A stretch of DNA of 64,000 nucleotides from Phytopseudomonas punonensis (lineage in GTDB: Bacteria; Pseudomonadota; Gammaproteobacteria; Pseudomonadales; Pseudomonadaceae). Each line of letters opens with the position of its first letter. Within the stretch, counting starts at the first letter, position 1. Made by a program: the position numbers and the translations under genes. The notes beneath the pieces are model-generated. The model was not told the DNA's origin. It did no database searches and saw only the letters and a list, made by a program, of their open reading frames with translations. The stretch is from the NCBI RefSeq assembly GCF_900142655.1, contig NZ_FRBQ01000006.1, positions 1 through 64,000 on the forward strand, written 5' to 3'. Of this stretch, positions 30,587 through 41,688 are shown in pieces.

Positions 30587-30874
30587 ATGCGTAAAGACAA
30601 GAAGCAGGTGATTGGCGACGACATCAGTGATGAGCAGATCAAGCTGTTTCTCGCCGTGGAACCGGCCGATGCCACACCGCCGTCGCTGCACAAACTGGTG
30701 AAAGCCTACCGCGGTCTGCGCGACCACGACTTCGAGCGTTTCCTGGGCTTCTTCGTCGAGGCCGGTTATGACCTGAATGCCAAGGACGCCGACGGCAATG
30801 ACTTTATCGCCCTGATCCAGGATCAGCGCAATGCTGAACCCTACATCCAGGCGGTCAAAGCCGCCCGCGGCTAA
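30587..30874 (+). CDS. PA4642-family small protein
   Basis: 95 residues, charged, no signal peptide or membrane segment: MRKDKKQVIGDDISDEQIKLFL, then helices around HKLVKAYRGLRDHDFERFLGFF and an ankyrin-like turn AGYDLNAKDADGNDFIALIQ. The product resembles a conserved Pseudomonas protein of unknown function (the PA4642 type). Its TAA stop is the left target site of element C. Confidence 0.8.
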   Translation: MRKDKKQVIGDDISDEQIKLFLAVEPADATPPSLHKLVKAYRGLRDHDFERFLGFFVEAGYDLNAKDADGNDFIALIQDQRNAEPYIQAVKAARG

Positions 30875-31078
30875 GAACCGGTTTACGATCTTTTTAGACG
30901 GTATGAAAGAGGCTGCTACAAGGCAAAAGCTGCCCTTCGTAGGGTGGACGACGCTTTATCCGTCCACCGCTCTGCGATTGCAATGGTGGACAAAAAGAGC
31001 GTTGTCCACCCTACGGCTGCTACCGCCACTTAGCTGCCATAAGCGGCGAAGCTGGGCTGGAAGACTTTGAACAGGTTC
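30875..31078. repeat. MITE-like element C (204 bp) on a stop codon
   Basis: It starts at GAACCGGTTTACGATCTTTT directly after the TAA stop of the upstream gene and ends GAACAGGTTC before CAA, a one-base-off copy of TAA. The ends are more diverged than in elements A and B. Inside is a nested hairpin repeat, CGTAGGGTGGACGACGCTTT paired with the TTGTCCACCCTACG block (30940-31015), nearly identical to the one in element E at 54270-54345. Confidence 0.7.
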
Positions 31079-31131
31079 CAAGAGCTCTGCGGCGACGACA
31101 GCCTGTCGTCGCCTACCTGACAAGAAGCAGG

Positions 31132-31440
31132 CTAGTCGCCACGCTTGCTGTCGATCCGCTCCAGACGATTGCCCACGAAGCGCAGGAAGTAATTCATGCC
31201 ATTGCGCGGGCCGTAATTCCATTCTTCGATCTGCACTTCATGGGTGAAGCCGTAGCGGTCGGTTTCCTCCTTGTAACCGACGAAGGCGCGGTTGTTCGGC
31301 TCGCCGCATTTGGCCTGTACTTCGGCCGTGGTGTCGCCGGTGCTGGCGATTGCTCGGTCGCAACGCCAGGTCTCGGCATTGACGGTGCCAGCCAGCAGCA
31401 TGAGCAGGGCGCAGGAAATCAGTGTCTTGATCATGATCAT
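31132..31440 (-). CDS. DUF2845-like secreted protein, copy 2
   Basis: 102 residues (or 100 from the ATG at 31434). The signal peptide IKTLISCALLMLLAGTVNA is followed by a mature domain of about 80 residues with two cysteines, WRCDRA and AKCGEPN, probably a disulfide, and IEEWNYGPRNGMNYFLRFVGNRLERI. It is a paralogue of the gene just upstream, whose 3' end it overlaps by 4 bp. DUF2845 has no known function; the export signal points to the periplasm or outer membrane. Confidence 0.8.
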   Translation of the reverse strand: MIMIKTLISCALLMLLAGTVNAETWRCDRAIASTGDTTAEVQAKCGEPNNRAFVGYKEETDRYGFTHEVQIEEWNYGPRNGMNYFLRFVGNRLERIDSKRGD

Positions 31441-31736
31441 TGCGGGCGTTTGCGCTCGATGCGCGTCAGCCGATTGCCCTCGAAGGTCAGGATGGTGAAC
31501 ATGCCGTTACTGGGCTCGTAGGCCCATTCCTCGATGTTCGTTTCACGTCGGTTGTACGGGCCAACCGTGTAGCCGACCGGATCTCGAAATGCCGGCTCGC
31601 CGCATTTTTGCATCACCTCGAAGGTGCGATCCCCCAGGTTAACCAGCTTGCTGCCGCAGCGTAGCGTATCGGCGTGGCTCAGTAGTGGGCTGGCGCATAG
31701 CACCAACAGCAGACTCAGTCGTTTCATATTCATCAC
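31437..31736 (-). CDS. DUF2845-like secreted protein, copy 1
   Basis: 99 residues with signal peptide RLSLLLVLCASPLLSHA and the same pattern as copy 2: LRCGSKLVNLGDRTFEVMQKCGEP, then NIEEWAYEPSNGMFTILTFEGNRLTRI. The two tandem copies differ enough to be an old duplication. It overlaps the DUF748 gene upstream by 4 bp, giving a three-gene coupled unit. Confidence 0.8.
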   Translation of the reverse strand: MMNMKRLSLLLVLCASPLLSHADTLRCGSKLVNLGDRTFEVMQKCGEPAFRDPVGYTVGPYNRRETNIEEWAYEPSNGMFTILTFEGNRLTRIERKRPQ

Positions 31737-34684
31737 TCGCTGCCCAGGTGAAGGGGGGTGGCCACGCGGCCATCGGCCTCAGCCTGACCCAGATTGACGT
31801 CGAGCAGGTAGATGCGCTCGTCCGCCAGTTTGCCGCTGTCCACCAGATAGGCCTTGATCGCAGCAGCACGTTCCTGCGCTAGCTGGCGCTGCAGGCCCCG
31901 GCTGTCGCTCCACGACGCCAGTACCGCCGCATGCAATTTCGCGGTGCGTTCTTCGTCGCTCAGCTTGGCCCATTCGGCCGGTGGCTGCTGCTTCAGGCGG
32001 GCGCGGTAGATGCCTTCGAGCAGCGGCGCTTTTTCGTCCTCAGGTACCGTCAGCTCTTCGGCACTGGCCGGCACCTTGTCACCACGGCGCTGCATGATGC
32101 GATACAGATAATCCTGGTACTCACGCTCCAAGCGTTTTTCGGCGAGCAGCGGGCCGTCACTGCTCTGCGCGCTCGAACCTTCGATCTCCAGGCGCAGGGC
32201 CGGGCGCTCTTTCAGGGCGCTGGCCAGAGTGTCCAGCGCTTTACGCGCCTGGTCGTCCAACTCGGCGCTGCCGGGGGCGAACACGATCGTGCTCAGGTCC
32301 ATGTTGCTGCCGCCACTGACCAGGCCGCCAATGAACTTGAATGGTGCCTGAGCGGTACGCAGCACGAGGTTTCGCAGGGTTTGCCAGACGATCGGCATGA
32401 CGCTGAACTGCGGGTCATTGAGGTCGCCCTGCAACGGCAGCTCCAGGGAAATGCGCCCCTGGGTGTCCTTGAGCAGTGCGACCGCCAGGCGAATCGGCAG
32501 ATCCACCGCATCCGGGCTGTCGACCTTTTCGCCAAGCTGCAGCTGCTCGACCAAAACCTTGTTCTCGGCGTTGAGCTTGCCGTTGTTGATGCGGTAGTGC
32601 AGATCCAGATTCAGGCGGCCCTTGCGGATCCGATAGCCGGCGAATTTGCCGGAGTAGGGCGTCAGGGTGGTCAGCTCGACCTGCTTGAACTGGGTGGCGA
32701 TATCCAGGCTCTGCATCGGATCGAACGGCGTCAGGCTGCCCTTGATGGTGACCGGCGCGTAGCGGTCGACCTTGCCGCTGATATCCACTGGCGCAGGCTT
32801 GCTACTGGTGCTGTCCAGAGTGCCGATGCGGCCATTGAGTTGCTGCACGGCAGTGGCGAAGTTGGGCCGCAGGCTGAAGTCGGCGAAGTTGGCCGAACCG
32901 TCCTTGAGGCTGACCTCGCCGATGCGTATCGCCAGCGGTTTGTCCGTAGACGCCGCGGCCGACGAATTCGCCTGCGAGGCATTGCCAGCCGGTTGTTTGA
33001 CGATCAGCTCGTTGACGTTGGTGGTCAGGTCTTCGTTGATCACGAAGCGCGCGTAGGGCTGTTGCAGATCGACCCGTTCGATATCCAGGCGCTCGCCATG
33101 CCGGTAATCGATGCCGCCCAGGTTCAGCTGCTTCCAGCGCAGCAGGTCGCGATCCTTGAGGGTGTCCAGAGTATGCAGCTGGGTCACCTGCGCCTTGCCC
33201 TGCACGCGCAGCGCCAGCGGCTCGGTGGCAGTAAGCGCGACATCAAGGTCGCTGCTCAGCAAACCGCTACGCAACTCCAGATGCACGAACGGGCTGATGT
33301 ACGCCTGCGCCACTCGCATGTCGATAGAGCGCGTCGCAACCTTAAGGTTGGCGGTGGTCGGGCTCAGCTGTACCTGGCCTTCGGCCTGCAGCGAACCTTG
33401 TTTGCCGACCGCGGTATCCAGCTTGAGCGAGAAGGGCGAGGTGCCCATGCTGTCGAAGTTCTGCATGTCCAGATTGAGCGGGCCAAGCTCGACGTTGACC
33501 GCTTCACTCGGTACCCGGTCAACGAGGTGTGCGTGGTAATCGCGCAGTTGCACATCTTTGACCTGCACCTGCCAGGGCTTGGCCTCTGGTTTCGCCGCAG
33601 GCTTTGGTTCACCGCCCTCTTTGGCGGGCTCGGGCTCATTGGCTTCTGCTGCTGGAGCTCGCTTAGGCGTCTGCTTGGCTTCGCCGGCAAAAAGCTTCTG
33701 CCAGTCGAGTTCGCCGTCGGCTTCGCGGGCGGCCCAGGCTTCGAGCTTTTGCCCGCGCACCTTGCCGATCACGACCTTCTGCTTGGCCAGATCGAGAGAC
33801 GTTTCGCTGACTTCCAGCGAATCCAGTTTCACCAGCGGCTTGCCGTCTGGCGCTTTCATGGCGAACGGTGCGACTTTGACCTGCGCGTTGCTCAGTCGCA
33901 GATCGGTGCCGTCACGCAGGTTCAGCTGGTAGTCGGCTTCCAGACTGACGACGCCTTTTTCCAGCACCAGCGGTAGAGCGTCACGCACATAGGGCCAGAA
34001 CGCCTGCATCGGTTCGTTGGTGATTTTCAGGCTGCCGTTGGAGCTGATCGGGCTCAGGCTCAGCTCGCCGCTCCAATCGATACGCCCGCCTGCCGGGCCG
34101 GTAGCCACGAGGGTCATGTCGGCATTGTCGTCGGGCAGGGTGCTTAGGTTGTGCAGCTCGAGGTTCAGATTGTCGTAGTGGATGTCGATAGGATCCTGTG
34201 GGCGCAGGTCCTGAAAAAGCAGGTTGCCGCCGGCCAGTTCGATGCGGTCGATGCGCAGGGGAAATGGCTCGCTCGGCTCCTCGGGCTTGGGCTTGGGCTC
34301 GCTGGGCGGCAGCTTGAACAGCTGTGCCAGATTCAGGGTGCCGTCCTTACTGAAACGTACTTCGGTGTGCGGCTTGACCAGGGTGACGTCGGCCAGGTGC
34401 AGAGCGCCGCTCCACAGGCTGTCGATTTGCAGATTGACGGCCAGGTGTTCGAACGCCACCTGCTCCTTGCCGGGCTCGCCGAGGTGCAGGCCCCATGCGT
34501 CCACTTCCAGAGTGAAGGGATTGAGCTGCAGGCGATCCAGTCGAGCGGGCTGGGTGGCGTAGTTCTCCAGCTGCTGATTGGCGATGCGCAGGGCAACGCC
34601 CGGCAGGATCAGAAAGCCGATCAGGCTGTAGAGGCCCAGGGCACTAAGCAGGGCAGTGGCGGCGCGGCGCAATCCTTTGGGCAT
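31733..34684 (-). CDS. DUF748/AsmA-like envelope protein
   Basis: 983 residues. One N-terminal membrane helix (about 8-30, ALLSALGLYSLIGFLILPG) anchors a long periplasmic part that repeats AsmA/DUF748-type beta segments, with a Pro/Glu/Lys-rich linker near 340-375. Residues 800-980 resemble an OmpA-like or coiled tail (STIVFAPGSAELDDQARKALDTLA). AsmA-like proteins are thought to bridge the envelope and move phospholipid; no specific role is shown for this one. It is first in the unit with the two DUF2845 genes. Confidence 0.85.
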   Translation of the reverse strand: MPKGLRRAATALLSALGLYSLIGFLILPGVALRIANQQLENYATQPARLDRLQLNPFTLEVDAWGLHLGEPGKEQVAFEHLAVNLQIDSLWSGALHLADVTLVKPHTEVRFSKDGTLNLAQLFKLPPSEPKPKPEEPSEPFPLRIDRIELAGGNLLFQDLRPQDPIDIHYDNLNLELHNLSTLPDDNADMTLVATGPAGGRIDWSGELSLSPISSNGSLKITNEPMQAFWPYVRDALPLVLEKGVVSLEADYQLNLRDGTDLRLSNAQVKVAPFAMKAPDGKPLVKLDSLEVSETSLDLAKQKVVIGKVRGQKLEAWAAREADGELDWQKLFAGEAKQTPKRAPAAEANEPEPAKEGGEPKPAAKPEAKPWQVQVKDVQLRDYHAHLVDRVPSEAVNVELGPLNLDMQNFDSMGTSPFSLKLDTAVGKQGSLQAEGQVQLSPTTANLKVATRSIDMRVAQAYISPFVHLELRSGLLSSDLDVALTATEPLALRVQGKAQVTQLHTLDTLKDRDLLRWKQLNLGGIDYRHGERLDIERVDLQQPYARFVINEDLTTNVNELIVKQPAGNASQANSSAAASTDKPLAIRIGEVSLKDGSANFADFSLRPNFATAVQQLNGRIGTLDSTSSKPAPVDISGKVDRYAPVTIKGSLTPFDPMQSLDIATQFKQVELTTLTPYSGKFAGYRIRKGRLNLDLHYRINNGKLNAENKVLVEQLQLGEKVDSPDAVDLPIRLAVALLKDTQGRISLELPLQGDLNDPQFSVMPIVWQTLRNLVLRTAQAPFKFIGGLVSGGSNMDLSTIVFAPGSAELDDQARKALDTLASALKERPALRLEIEGSSAQSSDGPLLAEKRLEREYQDYLYRIMQRRGDKVPASAEELTVPEDEKAPLLEGIYRARLKQQPPAEWAKLSDEERTAKLHAAVLASWSDSRGLQRQLAQERAAAIKAYLVDSGKLADERIYLLDVNLGQAEADGRVATPLHLGSE

Positions 34685-34761
34685 GGTTTCGCTTCATCTT
34701 CCTGGCAGGAGTGCCTTGGATTATGGCACGGAGCCCTGGTTCCACGGAAAGCCGCTGCCAA

Positions 34762-35778
34762 TTAGAAATGCAGGACGAGGGTCTTCAGCGGCGGGTTGCC
34801 ATCGGTCGAGGGAAAGTCTGCCGCAGGCAGCAGCTGCTCATGCTCGCGTACCGGGCGGCCCAGTTTGCTGGCGCAGCGCAGCACCTGCTCGCGCCACTCG
34901 TCCATCGGTACTTTCGCCAGGTTGTTGCAGCACACCAGGGTGCCGTCTTCGGCGGTAGCGAGAATCGCCGGCTTGAGCAGGCTTTGGTAATCGCGCAGCA
35001 GGTCGACGGTGCCAAAGGCGCTCTTGGCCCAGGCGGGTGGGTCGAGAAGCACCAGGTCGAACTGGCGCTGTTCGAGGCGTGGGTAACTCGGCAGCTTCTG
35101 CCCACGACGGGCAGCGATGGGCAGGCCGGCCCACTGACGAATTGCCGGGAAGTAATCGGACTGCACGAACTGCATGGCTGGCAGCTCCGGGTTGAGCGCG
35201 CTGTTCTCGCGGCCGACCGCGAGGTTGCCTTCGGCGAAGTCGAGGTTGACCACTTCGCTGGCGCCACCGGCCGCGGCATTGAGGCCCACGCCGCAGGTGT
35301 AGGCGAACAGGTTGAGCAAGCTCTTGCCGGCGCTATGGCGCTGTATCCAGCCGCGGGCGTTGCGCAGGTCGAGAAACAGCAGCGGGTCCTGCCCGGCATG
35401 ACGGCCGCGCACGCGATAGTTCAGGCCCCATTCCCGGCCGACCAAATCGACTAGCGCCTGCTCGTCTGGCTCGTATACCGAGTCACTGCGGTCGACCCGC
35501 GAGTTGCCTTTGGAGCGGTCGTTGTAGACCAGCAACGTCACGAAGCCGAGGGTGTCGTTGACCTGTTCGTGCAGGGCGAGCAGCTCGTCGCGGCTCAGCG
35601 TCTGGTGAAAACTCTGCACCATCAGCTGCTGGCCGTAGCGGTCGACGGTCAGGCCACCGGCGCCTTCCTGGCTGCCGTGGAACAGCCGATAGCAATCGGT
35701 GCCTTGGGCATGCAGTTCGCTGATGAGGTTTTCGCGGGCGGCGAGGGCGGCGCGCAGCGCCTGGTCAAGAGAAGGCAC
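34762..35778 (-). CDS. RlmI/RlmK-like rRNA cytosine methyltransferase
   Basis: 338 residues. Residues 15-70 look like an RlmI N-terminal RNA-binding part (CYRLFHGSQEGAGGLTVDRYG), and the Rossmann methyltransferase follows: LLNLFAYTCGVGLNAAAGGA binds S-adenosylmethionine, LVLLDPPAWAKSAFG is the DPPAW catalytic strand, and CCNNLAKVP follows. The family makes 5-methylcytosine in 23S rRNA; the exact target base is not readable. The gap of 77 bp to the DUF748 gene holds no clear hairpin. Confidence 0.85.
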   Translation of the reverse strand: MPSLDQALRAALAARENLISELHAQGTDCYRLFHGSQEGAGGLTVDRYGQQLMVQSFHQTLSRDELLALHEQVNDTLGFVTLLVYNDRSKGNSRVDRSDSVYEPDEQALVDLVGREWGLNYRVRGRHAGQDPLLFLDLRNARGWIQRHSAGKSLLNLFAYTCGVGLNAAAGGASEVVNLDFAEGNLAVGRENSALNPELPAMQFVQSDYFPAIRQWAGLPIAARRGQKLPSYPRLEQRQFDLVLLDPPAWAKSAFGTVDLLRDYQSLLKPAILATAEDGTLVCCNNLAKVPMDEWREQVLRCASKLGRPVREHEQLLPAADFPSTDGNPPLKTLVLHF

Positions 35779-35877
35779 GCACGGCGTCTCGGAAAAAGGA
35801 AGGCCGGCAGTTTATCAAAAAAACTGCCAGCTTCTGCAGCTGTGCGGATCGAGATTGCCCGTCTGCGGCCATGTCCA

Positions 35878-36744
35878 TCAGGGCATTACCCGGCGGTGCG
35901 CACGCTGCGCAGCGCTGTTGCGCACGGCCCAGCGCAGCACTGTGCCGGTGCCGCGCACGCCGCTGCGGATCAGTGGTCGGCGCCAGGCAGCCTGGTGTTC
36001 GCCGAGCAGCTCGCTGGCCCAGTCCGGCAGCAGGTCGACACCAGCCTGCATCATCAGGCTACCAAAAGGCTTGGCCAGCATGCTCGGCATCGGCGCGGTA
36101 TACAGCAGCCTGACCACTTCGCGGGTGCGCTCATCGCACAGCAACTGCGGGCGCATGCGTTCGAGATACTCGCTGATGGCCTGGCTCGACTTGGGCACGT
36201 CCTGCGCGCCGAGGCGTTCGGCAATCAACGCCACCTCGCGGTAGTAGCGATCCTGCTCATCGACTGGCAACTCTGGGTCCAAGTAGCGCAGGTAGCCGGC
36301 GAGGAACTGGCTGACTTCGGAGACGTGCACCCAGGTCAGCAAGCCAGGATCGGTGGCAGCGTAGGGGCGGCCATCCAATGCCTGGCCGACCACCTGCAGG
36401 TGGATGCGGCGCACCTTGTCGATCAACTGCTCGGCATCGTGCAGGCCGCCGTAACTGGTGCCGGCGATAAACAGGCTGGTACGGCGCAGGCGGCCGAGCA
36501 TGTCCTGGCGGAATGTCGAGTGATCCCACACGCCGGCCAGGGCCAGCGGATGGAGCATCTGCAGGAGCAGGGCGGAAATGCCGCCGACCATCATCGAGGT
36601 GAAGTCGGCATGCACCTCCCACACCATCGACTCGGGGCCGAACAGGCCGGCATCGCCGCGCGGCTGATCCAGGTCGAGTACGCCCAGCGAGGCGCCGGTA
36701 AGGCTGTGCACTTGTTTTTCGATCTGACGGCGTAGAATTTCCAT
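35878..36744 (-). CDS. MpaB-like (DUF2236) putative oxygenase
   Basis: 288 residues from the ATG at 36744; an ATG at 36780 would add 12 residues. Family features are ESMVWEVHADFTSMMVGGISALLLQMLHPLALAGVWDHSTFRQDMLGRLRRTSLF and the conserved His of LLTWVHVSEVSQF. Members of DUF2236, such as fungal MpaB and latex-clearing proteins, bind haem and act as oxygenases. Whether this protein does is not shown. It follows acs on the same strand by 78 bp. Confidence 0.8.
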   Translation of the reverse strand: MEILRRQIEKQVHSLTGASLGVLDLDQPRGDAGLFGPESMVWEVHADFTSMMVGGISALLLQMLHPLALAGVWDHSTFRQDMLGRLRRTSLFIAGTSYGGLHDAEQLIDKVRRIHLQVVGQALDGRPYAATDPGLLTWVHVSEVSQFLAGYLRYLDPELPVDEQDRYYREVALIAERLGAQDVPKSSQAISEYLERMRPQLLCDERTREVVRLLYTAPMPSMLAKPFGSLMMQAGVDLLPDWASELLGEHQAAWRRPLIRSGVRGTGTVLRWAVRNSAAQRAHRRVMP

Positions 36745-36822
36745 GACGCGCAGTTTCAGCGCTTGGCGGGGCCAAGGCAAGAGCGCCCATGGCCCCGCAG
36801 GTGCAGTGCCATGGGTAGGCCG

Positions 36823-38760
<1,938 letters not shown>

Positions 38761-38771
38761 GGCGGGTACCT

Positions 38772-38779
38772 TTGTTGTT
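38772..38779 (-). promoter_or_regulatory. Hfq/Crc-type CA motif in the acs leader
   Basis: The minus strand reads AACAACAAAGGTACCCGCC before the acs ATG. AACAACAA fits the AANAANAA motif bound by Hfq with Crc to block translation, and it abuts the AAAGG ribosome site. The motif is seen; repression is inferred from known regulation of acetate genes in pseudomonads. Confidence 0.65.
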
Positions 38780-38789
38780 ATGTCCGCAT

Positions 38790-38960
38790 GGGCACCTCTA
38801 AAAACTATCTGCGTTGTCAGCGCGGCGTTAAAAACAGGCTCGGATGCGAGTCCAATCAAAATGCTCATTTACAATACGTAAAGTCGAGCGCGACCCCGGT
38901 CGCTTTTTCACCTGTTTTTGCCTTGCGCTGACTGCCTCGCCAACGTTTTTAGAGATGCCC
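38790..38960. repeat. MITE-like element F (171 bp) upstream of acs
   Basis: Ends GGGCACCTCTAAAAAC and GTTTTTAGAGATGCCC pair at 15 of 16 bases. They differ from those of the GARCCTG family, but the inside matches elements A and B: GCGTTAAAAACAGGCTCGG and AATGCTCATTTAC are shared, and CCTGTTTTTG recurs near the right end. No 3-bp TNA duplication is seen. It ends 30 bp from the acs ATG, so acs must be transcribed from within or across the element. Confidence 0.75.
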
Positions 38961-39020
38961 GGTAGACATCAAGGGTAGCAGCCAAGTTTTAGGGCGAGAT
39001 CAAGAGTGGTTCAACGTATT

Positions 39021-39046
39021 GCGGGCGCCCGGCAATGGGCGCCCGC
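39021..39046 (-). terminator. GC-rich hairpin after pgi
   Basis: Perfect 10-bp stem GCGGGCGCCC / GGGCGCCCGC, 6-nt loop, 8 bp after the pgi stop. No T-run follows on the minus strand, so it may only stabilise the 3' end. Confidence 0.5.
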
Positions 39047-39054
39047 AACAGGGA

Positions 39055-40719
39055 TCAACCGCGATGGCGACCGCGGAAGTAGTTGATCAGCCCCTGGGTG
39101 GAGCCGTCTTCGGCGCTGCTCTGCTCGCTGCCGACCATGCGCGAATACACGCCCTTACCGAGCTCCTTGCCGAGTTCCACGCCCCACTGATCGAAGGCAT
39201 TGATGCCCCAGATAGCGCTCTGGGTGAATACCTTGTGCTCGTACAGGGCGACCAGCGCACCTAAGCGACGCGGGCTGATGCGTTCTAGCACCAGGGTATT
39301 GCTCGGCCGGTTACCGGGGATGACCTTGTGCGGCGCCAGGCGCTGCACGTCGTCTTCGCTCATGCCCTTGGCGCGCAGCTCGGCTTCGGCTTCCTCGCGG
39401 GATTTGCCGAGCATCAGTGCCTGGCTTTGCGACAAGCAGTTGGCGTACAGCCACTGATGATGGTCGGCGACCGGGTTGAAGCTCACCACCGGCACGATAA
39501 AGTCCGCCGGAATCAGCCCGGTGCCCTGGTGCAGCAACTGGTGATATGCGTGCTGGCCGTTACAGCCCACGCCGCCCCAGATCACCGGCCCGGTCGAGCC
39601 GCTGACGGGGCTGCCATCCTGGCGCACGCTCTTGCCGTTGGATTCCATATCCAGCTGCTGCAGGTGCTTGGTGATATTACGCAGGTAGTGGTCGTACGGT
39701 AGGATCGCCTGGCTCTGGGCATCCCAGAAATTGCCGTACCAGATGCCGAGCAGGGCCAGCAGCACCGGCATGTTCTGTTCGAACGGAGCGGTCTTGAAGT
39801 GCATGTCCATGCTGTAGGCGCCGGCCAGCAGCTCCTTGAAGTTGGACATGCCGATGGACAGGGCAATTGGCAGACCAATGGCCGACCACAGCGAATAACG
39901 GCCGCCAACCCAATCCCACATCGGGAAGATGTTTTCTTCGCGGATACCGAATGCCACCGCGGCTTCGCGGTTGCTCGATACGGCGATGAAGTGGCGATAC
40001 AGCTCGGCCTCCGAGCCGCCCTGGGCCAGGTACCAGCCGCGCGCCGCCTGGGCGTTCTTCAGGGTTTCCAGGGTGCCGAAGGATTTCGACGATACGATGA
40101 ACAGGGTGGTTTCCGCCTGCAGCTTGGCCGACAGCTCATGGAATTCACTGCCGTCGATATTGGCCAGGTAATGACAGCGCACACCGCGCTGGGCGAACGG
40201 CAGCAGCGCCTCGGAAACCAGCTGCGGGCCGAGGAACGAGCCACCGATGCCAATGTTCACCACATCGGTGATCGGCTTCTCGGTGAAGCCGCGCCACAAG
40301 CCGTTGTGGATGCGCCCGACCAGTTCGGTCATCTGCTGCAGCACACGTTGCACATGGGGCATCACATCGACGCCGTCGACCAGCACCTTGTCGCCCAGCG
40401 GCCGGCGCAGGGCGGTATGCAGCGCCGGGCGGCCTTCCGAGGCGTTGAGTTTCTCGCCGTCGAACATGGCGCGGATCGACTGCTCCAGGCCGACTTCGCG
40501 TGCCAGTGCCATCAGCAGCGTGATGGTCTCGTCACTGGCCAGGTTCTTCGAGTAGTCGAGAAACAGGCCGCAACCGCTCAGCGAAAATTGCTCGAAGCGC
40601 TTTGGGTTGCCCGCGAAGGCATCGCGCATGCTGAAGTGTTGCATGGCCTGACGATGCTGTTGCAGCGCCTGCCAGGTGGGGAGGGCGAGAACATCGAGCG
40701 GCTGACGGTGGTACGCCAT
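39055..40719 (-). CDS. pgi: Glucose-6-phosphate isomerase
   Basis: 554 residues from the ATG at 40719 ([16 protein letters not shown]), with GGGGCATCC-type sequence rather than a good ribosome site before it. It interconverts glucose- and fructose-6-phosphate. Visible are [35 protein letters not shown] (signature 1), [27 protein letters not shown] with active-site residues, and [17 protein letters not shown] (signature 2). A CCAACAAGG sequence in the leader is only half a CA motif. It follows panC after a strong terminator. Confidence 0.96.
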   Translation of the reverse strand: MAYHRQPLDVLALPTWQALQQHRQAMQHFSMRDAFAGNPKRFEQFSLSGCGLFLDYSKNLASDETITLLMALAREVGLEQSIRAMFDGEKLNASEGRPALHTALRRPLGDKVLVDGVDVMPHVQRVLQQMTELVGRIHNGLWRGFTEKPITDVVNIGIGGSFLGPQLVSEALLPFAQRGVRCHYLANIDGSEFHELSAKLQAETTLFIVSSKSFGTLETLKNAQAARGWYLAQGGSEAELYRHFIAVSSNREAAVAFGIREENIFPMWDWVGGRYSLWSAIGLPIALSIGMSNFKELLAGAYSMDMHFKTAPFEQNMPVLLALLGIWYGNFWDAQSQAILPYDHYLRNITKHLQQLDMESNGKSVRQDGSPVSGSTGPVIWGGVGCNGQHAYHQLLHQGTGLIPADFIVPVVSFNPVADHHQWLYANCLSQSQALMLGKSREEAEAELRAKGMSEDDVQRLAPHKVIPGNRPSNTLVLERISPRRLGALVALYEHKVFTQSAIWGINAFDQWGVELGKELGKGVYSRMVGSEQSSAEDGSTQGLINYFRGRHRG

Positions 40720-40775
40720 GGGGCATCCTTGTTGGGGCATTGGGTGGGCAGGCTTCAACGGTGTGTTCTGCATAC

Positions 40776-40804
40776 TAAAAAGCCCGGTTGATTGTCCGGG
40801 CTTT
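40776..40804 (-). terminator. Terminator of panB-panC
   Basis: On the minus strand AAAGCCCGG-N8-CCGGGCTTT is followed by five T. It begins 24 bp after the panC stop, and separates the pantothenate genes from pgi. Confidence 0.92.
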
Positions 40805-40827
40805 CAGTGTAGGCGTGCTGCGGTATA

Positions 40828-41688
40828 TCAGTATCCCTGATCCAAGGTGAAGCTCAGGTTATCGATCAGTCGGGTGTTACCCAAATAGGCCGCTACCAGC
40901 ACCACCAATTCGCGATCACCAGGGCTGACGGTACGCAGACTCTGCGCTTCACGGACTTCCAGGTAATCGGCGCGTAGCCCTGCATCAGTGTGCTGTTGCT
41001 GTGCAACGGCGATCAATTTGGGCAGGTCGCGTTCGCCTGCCTGAATGGCCGCGGCGATCTGCTGCAGCGAGCGGTACAGCACGGTAGCGGTAGCACGCTG
41101 CTCATCGCTCAGGTAACCGTTACGCGACGACAGGGCCAGGCCGCTCTCGGCGCGCACCGTGGGCTCACCAATGATCTGGATCGGCATGTTCAGGTCGCGC
41201 ACCAGCGTGCGGATCACCGCCAGTTGCTGGAAATCCTTCTGGCCGAACACAGCAAGATCAGGCTGCACCATGTTGAACAGCTTGGTCACCACGGTCGCCA
41301 CGCCCTCGAAATGCCCGGGGCGACTGGCGCCGCACAGGCCTTCGGATACACCCGGCACGCTAACGCGCGTCTGCTCGCCCATGCCGCCGGGGTACATCTC
41401 CTCGACGTTCGGGTGAAACAGCAGATGGCAGCCGGCGTCGATCAAGCGCTGCTGGTCGGCCTGCAGGGTGCGTGGGTACTTGTCGAGGTCTTCGGCCGGG
41501 CCGAACTGCATCGGGTTGACGAAGATGCTGGCGACCACGAAGTCGGCATGTTGCGCGGCCTTTTCCACCAGAGCGGCGTGGCCTGCGTGCAGATTGCCCA
41601 TGGTTGGCACCAGGCCGATCTTTTTGCCTTCGGCGCGCGCCTGGGCAACGGCAGCGCGCAATTCACGAACGGTGTTGATGGTGTTCAT
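40828..41688 (-). CDS. panC: Pantothenate synthetase
   Basis: 286 residues from the ATG at 41688, overlapping panB by 4 bp. It joins pantoate and beta-alanine with [20 protein letters not shown] is the ATP-binding HIGH-like block, [16 protein letters not shown] and [20 protein letters not shown] contact the substrates, and SSRNGYLS is the KMSKS-like region. The open frame upstream belongs to another frame of panB. In P. aeruginosa panD follows panC (from memory); here the terminator and pgi follow directly. Confidence 0.96.
   Translation of the reverse strand: MNTINTVRELRAAVAQARAEGKKIGLVPTMGNLHAGHAALVEKAAQHADFVVASIFVNPMQFGPAEDLDKYPRTLQADQQRLIDAGCHLLFHPNVEEMYPGGMGEQTRVSVPGVSEGLCGASRPGHFEGVATVVTKLFNMVQPDLAVFGQKDFQQLAVIRTLVRDLNMPIQIIGEPTVRAESGLALSSRNGYLSDEQRATATVLYRSLQQIAAAIQAGERDLPKLIAVAQQQHTDAGLRADYLEVREAQSLRTVSPGDRELVVLVAAYLGNTRLIDNLSFTLDQGY

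Noticed and set aside
31931..33976. 681-codon plus-strand frame opposite the DUF748 gene
   Set aside because: Shadow of a real gene on the other strand; no domain and no ribosome site.
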